Shown here piece by piece: positions 54,177 to 57,025 of a stretch of DNA of 57,025 nt (its first letter is position 1; every line of letters begins with the position of its first letter). Position numbers and translations under genes: made by a program. Source of the stretch: Candidatus Trichofilum aggregatum (GTDB taxonomy: Bacteria; Chloroflexota; Anaerolineae; Promineifilales; Promineifilaceae). The notes under the pieces were generated by a model that ran no database searches, was not told the DNA's origin, and was given only the letters and a program-made list of their open reading frames with translations. The stretch is taken from assembly GCA_016716885.1 (NCBI GenBank), contig JADJUV010000048.1:1-57025 (forward strand). Direction: 5' to 3'.

Positions 54177-54208
54177 AACGCGGCCGCAACCCTGCTTGCG
54201 GCCGCGTT
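54177..54208. terminator. Hairpin built from two GCGGCCGC octamers
   Basis: AACGCGGCCGCAA (54177-54189) and TTGCGGCCGCGTT (54196-54208) are perfect complements around the loop CCCTGC, followed by CTTTCC. Each arm contains one full octamer. It lies 134 bp after the choice-of-anchor I stop and is the best terminator candidate for that gene, although the downstream T run is short. Confidence 0.7.
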
Positions 54209-54267
54209 CTTTCCACGACTCCCTATAGTTCCTAGAGTTCCCCCAAGTTCCCTCCCCCTCTCCCCAA

Positions 54268-54322
54268 CTCTTAACCAACCACAAGAAAAACATTAACAAT
54301 CACTTTAACAGGGTTTAACACC
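54268..54322. promoter_or_regulatory. Second Pho-box-like cluster
   Basis: TAAC begins at 54272, 54294, 54306 and 54316 in CTTAACCA, CATTAACA, CTTTAACA and GTTTAACA. Offsets of 0, 22, 34 and 44 fit an 11-bp grid with one position slipped by one base and one unit (54283) missing. It lies about 160-210 bp before the broken glycan genes. Weaker than the array at 52059. Confidence 0.5.
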
Positions 54323-54480
54323 GGGCCACTATCTTGATTTCTAGTAGATAAGAACGTGATGCGTGATACGTAATGCATTGGTTCCAGAACGATTTGCCTG
54401 GAAAAAAACAAGTGCTAAAGCAGACTGAGTTCCCAGAGTTCCCTGAGTTCCTCTGAGTTCCTCGGCCTCACCAACCCATT

Positions 54481-55443
54481 ATGAAAGCAAAAAATCCTCT
54501 TCATCGGTGGTTCACTCAATCAAACCAAGCCAAATGCACGCCATCGCCCGGCATTTAGAAGCCGAGTATGACTGTTATTTCTCGCCCATGTATGCCGATG
54601 GCCTGTTACGCCGCCTGGCCGAAGCCGGTTATCTCGACTTCACCATCATGGGCGGGCGATTCCGCCAACAGACGGAAGCGTATCTGAATGAGCATAACCT
54701 GCGGGTGGATTACCGGGGGGATGGGCATGATTACGCCCTGGTGCTGATGGGAACCGACCTTATCGTGCCGCGTAATGTCCGCGGCCCGCAAATTCATCCT
54801 CGTCAAGAAGGCATGACCTGACCCGGAAAACCTGGCCTACTACCTGGTCAAATGGTTCGGTTTGCCTCGCTATCTCGCCAACACAGCCACCAATGGTCTC
54901 TCCACGCCACGACCTGTTCTGCGTCGCCTCAGAAGGGTATCGGGAACTGTTGTCCGTAAGAGGTGTCACCCGGAAAATCGTCGTCCACTGGCATTCCCAA
55001 CTATGACAACGCCGCGCGCCCTGCGCCAAAACGATTTCCCGTTTCACGATTACGTTTTGCTGACCTCCGATGCTCGTGAGACAGCCAAGCGGGACAATCG
55101 CCGAAGTTTATCCGCCATTGTTTGGACACCGCAGGGGAAGAAGGCAGAATCATCTTCAAACTTCACCCTAACGAAAAACGGGATCGGGCTACCCGGAGAT
55201 CCGGGCACAAGCCCCGGATGCTTTGGTTTTCACGGATGGGGCGGAAGTTCGGCCCGATGATCGCCCAGCTGTTTCGGCCCTCATCACCCAATATTCAACG
55301 GTGGTGTATACCGGCATTGCCTTGACAAAGAAGTGCATTCCTATTTTGATGTGAACCTCCTCCGGCGGCTGGCCCCATTCAAAATGGAGGTACATCACCA
55401 AGGCAGATCGCGGCCGCGTGCTGCGCTTTGTTAAGAAAGTGTA
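54481..55443 (+). pseudogene. Glycosyltransferase-like protein of surface glycan synthesis, many shifts
   Basis: Piecing frames together gives KKILFIGGSLNQT, QMHAIARHLEAEYDCYFSPM, ADGLLRRLAEAGYLDFTIMG, NLAYYLVKWFGLPRYLANTA, GIPNYDNAA-like and IIFKLHPNEKRDRA. It goes on to LITQYSTVVYTGIALDKEVH, SYFDVNLLRRLAP and a Q-I-A-A-A tail. This is a GT-B-fold protein resembling CDP-glycerol glycerophosphotransferase or UDP-GlcNAc 2-epimerase relatives. I do not recognise the exact family. At least five single-base shifts break it. The GCGGCCGC at 55410 still lies in its last helix. Either a decayed gene or poor-quality contig end. Confidence 0.6.
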
Positions 55444-55513
55444 ACCAGTTGCCAGTCATCAGTTACCGGTTGGAACACGCTGGTCACTGGTCTACTCACC
55501 AGGTAATTAAACC

Positions 55514-56130
55514 ATGCGACTCCTCACCATCATCAGGCTCGCATGGAATCGGCTCGTTTACCGGGCAAAGTGTTGCAACCGGTGCTTCACGAACCCACTT
55601 CTGCCAGATTCGGCGTGTCCAGGCATCCCGCTACGTAGATGCCCTCGTCGTCGCTACCACCACCGACCCTGCCGATGATCCCATTGTCGAGATGTGCATC
55701 GGTGAAGAAATAATCTGTTTTCGTGGCCACCCCACTGACTTACTTGACCGCCATTATCAGGCCGCATACTGGTTTAGGCCGATGCCGTCGTCAACCTCCT
55801 GCTGATTGCCCCTTGATTGATCCGATGTCATCAGCCGGGTACTCCGTTTTTATCTGGATAATACCAACCGTTACGACTACGTAAGCAATCTGCACCCAGC
55901 CAGTTACCCGGACGGCAACGATGTGGAAGTGATGTCCTTTGCTGCCCTGCAAACCGCCTGGCGTGAAGCCACCCACCCATATGAGGCCCTTTATCCCACA
56001 GAATCGCCTGTTAGCCTGAACAACGTTTGGCCCTGTTGGATCGTTGCCCCGTACGATGGCCGCCATCAGCAACCCACATGGGGTGGAGTGGTATCACCAC
56101 CACCTGGGGAAGTTGAAGACGGTGGGGGGC
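55514..56130 (+). pseudogene. SpsF/CMP-sugar cytidylyltransferase-like, many shifts
   Basis: ATG at 55514 gives MRLLTII and then, with shifts repaired, QARMESARLPGKVLQPVLHE. QIRRVQASRYVDALVVATTT, DPADDPIVEMC, CFRGHPTDLLDRHYQAA, PLIDP-like, NRYDYVSNLHPASYPDGNDV and EVMSFAALQTAWREATHPYE follow. This is the nucleotidyltransferase fold of spore-coat SpsF and CMP-KDO/neuraminate synthetases (QARMxSxRLPGK motif). Such enzymes activate acidic sugars for surface glycans. At least four frame changes and small losses occur, and the C-terminal end is not clear. Confidence 0.65.
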
Positions 56131-56134
56131 GGGG

Positions 56135-56222
56135 CAGACAAAACTTAGAGACTGAGAGACTGAGAGACTGAGAGATTAAGAGACTGGTTAGTCTCTCAGT
56201 CTCTAGTCATCTCAGTCTCTTC
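56135..56222. repeat. Inverted AGAGACTG simple repeat
   Basis: Four to five tandem AGAGACTG units are followed by AGTCTCTCAGTCTCT in the opposite orientation, allowing a long hairpin. It separates the SpsF-like and transketolase fragments. A shorter direct version lies at 51475-51505. Confidence 0.6.
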
Positions 56223-56228
56223 CCAAAT

Positions 56229-57025
56229 ATGAACGACCTCAACCTTCCTCACCTCGAATCACCGCCCACCTACACGTGCGCGAGCATATCATCCGGCTGG
56301 CGACCAATGGGGGCTGTTTTCTCGGCGCGTCGCTGTCTTGCGCCGATTTGATCGTCTACCTGTACCATCATTTTCTGCACATCAGCCAGGATACCCTGGA
56401 CGATCCTTAAGGATTATCTTTTCCCTCTCCAAAGGGCATGATGTTCCGGCGTTGTATGGCACGTTTGTGGAATTGGGTTGGCTGGAACTGGGCGTAAAAT
56501 CACCTCCGAACGACCATATTTACTGGCATCCCAACGAAGCGATTCCAGGGTGGAATTTCATGCCGGATCGTTGGGACATCTGCTCTCGGTGTCGGTGGGG
56601 TGGCAATGGATGGCAAAATCCGCGGCTGCACCAACCGCATCGCATTGTCATTGTGGGGATGGCGAACTTAACGAAGGCTCTAACTGGGAAGCCTGCCTGG
56701 TCGCCTCAGCCTACCACCTGGACAACCTGGTCATTGTCGTAGACCGCAATCAGTTCCAGGCCAACCTACCCACCGAAAGCCTCATCCCCCTGGAACCACT
56801 CGAAGATAAATTTGCCGCCTTTGGTTGCCAGGTGATGCGCGTGAACGGCCGTGGATTTCACCGAACTCCACGACACCTTCAGCCAACTACCGTTCCGAAC
56901 CGGCAAACCCAATAACGATCATCGCCGATACGGTACGCGACGCAACGCCGCCCAGCCTCGAAAATCGTGCCGACCGTTGGTTCTGCAACTTCGCGCTCCG
57001 CCGAAACCGCCACCGCCCTGCTGGA
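56229..57025 (+). pseudogene. Transketolase N-terminal subunit fragment, many shifts, partial
   Basis: Across frames one reads LHVREHIIRLATNGGCFLGA, SLSCADLIVYLYHHFLHISQ, LFLSKGHDVPALYGTFVELG and the thiamine-diphosphate motif region VGDGELNEGSNWEACLVASA with YHLDNLVIVVDRNQFQA. NGRDFTELHDTFSQLP follows. The GDG...N pattern and order are those of the split transketolase N-subunit used in sugar and glycan gene clusters. At least four single-base shifts interrupt it and the window ends before its C-terminus. Next to SpsF-like and glycosyltransferase fragments it suggests a pathway that makes an unusual sugar or aldose precursor. Confidence 0.7.

Larger units (their letters stand above)
1597..55417. 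repeat. Highly iterated palindrome GCGGCCGC, about 93 copies
   Basis: A manual scan found about 93 copies. Examples are at 1597, 1951, 2113, 2288+2294 (overlapping), 5641, 6232, 6458, 6638, 6931, 7109, 7229, 7856, 8027, 8446, 8797, 9109, 9205, 9647, 10586, 11515, 11546, 12002, 12430, 13114, 13633, 13718, 14483, 14543, 22379, 23317+23323, 30640, 31063, 31609, 33463, 33661, 33964, 40182, 40595, 40675, 40740, 46291, 46364, 49037, 49083, 49218, 52537, 52657, 54180, 54198 and 55410. At about 57% GC (estimated, not computed) only two or three are expected. Copies sit in genes of every function, on both coding strands and in intergenic DNA. In coding sequence about 45 read Ala-Ala-Ala, 23 Gly-Arg and 13 Arg-Pro, so the DNA word, not a peptide, is what recurs. 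The inner hexamer CGGCCG outside the octamer was seen only about ten times. Comparison with cyanobacterial HIP1 is an analogy. Confidence 0.93.

Noticed and set aside
1..57025. Cyanobacterial HIP1 word GCGATCGC
   Set aside because: I found no copies, so the over-represented palindrome is specifically GCGGCCGC and a cyanobacterial origin is not suggested.
1..57025. tRNA, rRNA or riboswitch genes
   Set aside because: No cloverleaf, rRNA core or known riboswitch consensus was recognised in the intergenic stretches; a covariance-model search would be needed to exclude them fully.

Overview
The window most likely comes from a Chloroflexota (Anaerolineae-like) bacterium, probably a metagenome-derived contig. 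This is inferred from the style of the phage-tail-like injection locus, the secreted kelch and choice-of-anchor proteins, the abundant dispersed intergenic palindromes, and a probable C-terminal tail of the FLPLLMQR type on one exported protein. No rRNA, tRNA or CRISPR array was seen.

Layout. (1) 1-10.8 kb, minus strand: one end of an extracellular contractile injection system (eCIS). It holds a SARP/BTAD regulator, a small conserved protein, an AAA+ ATPase, a DUF4157 protein, a Pvc16-like DUF4255 protein split by an IS5-family element, sheath, tube, tail assembly protein and a DUF6760 protein. The locus continues off the left edge and is full of single-base frameshifts. (2) 11.7-29.6 kb, minus strand, clean coding: an aromatic-compound locus. 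It has pobA, a MetE-like protein, an SDR, a MaoC hydratase, an amidohydrolase-2 protein, an acyl-CoA ligase, a complete branched-chain-type ABC importer, an extradiol dioxygenase, the hydrolytic meta-cleavage branch down to acetyl-CoA, and an IclR regulator. (3) 30.2-38.5 kb: a second acyl-CoA ligase running tail-to-tail into a truncated gene, a NarL-type two-component pair, an ABC-2 exporter and a membrane-anchored alpha/beta hydrolase. (4) 38.8-47.6 kb, plus strand: a large sensor kinase, an OmpR-type regulator and a second complete Liv-type ABC importer. (5) 48.2-54.0 kb: two secreted proteins, a 14-repeat kelch protein and a choice-of-anchor I protein, the latter preceded by an 11-bp-periodic Pho-box-like array. 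(6) 54.5-57.0 kb: three badly broken genes for surface-glycan synthesis (glycosyltransferase-like, SpsF-like cytidylyltransferase, transketolase N-subunit).

The most striking signal is not a gene. The palindrome GCGGCCGC occurs about 93 times by my manual scan, roughly once per 600 bp, where base composition predicts only two or three. It lies in coding sequence in all three reading phases (about 45 Ala-Ala-Ala, 23 Gly-Arg, 13 Arg-Pro), in intergenic DNA, and as both arms of one terminator hairpin. It is absent from the IS element. It behaves like a highly iterated palindrome comparable to cyanobacterial HIP1 (GCGATCGC), but with another sequence and in another lineage.

Indels are unevenly spread. 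The 11.7-36.5 kb block is clean, while the eCIS block and the last 2.5 kb carry a dozen or more single-base shifts, many in homopolymers and at least two as self-compensating pairs. Read errors and real decay cannot be separated here without reads.
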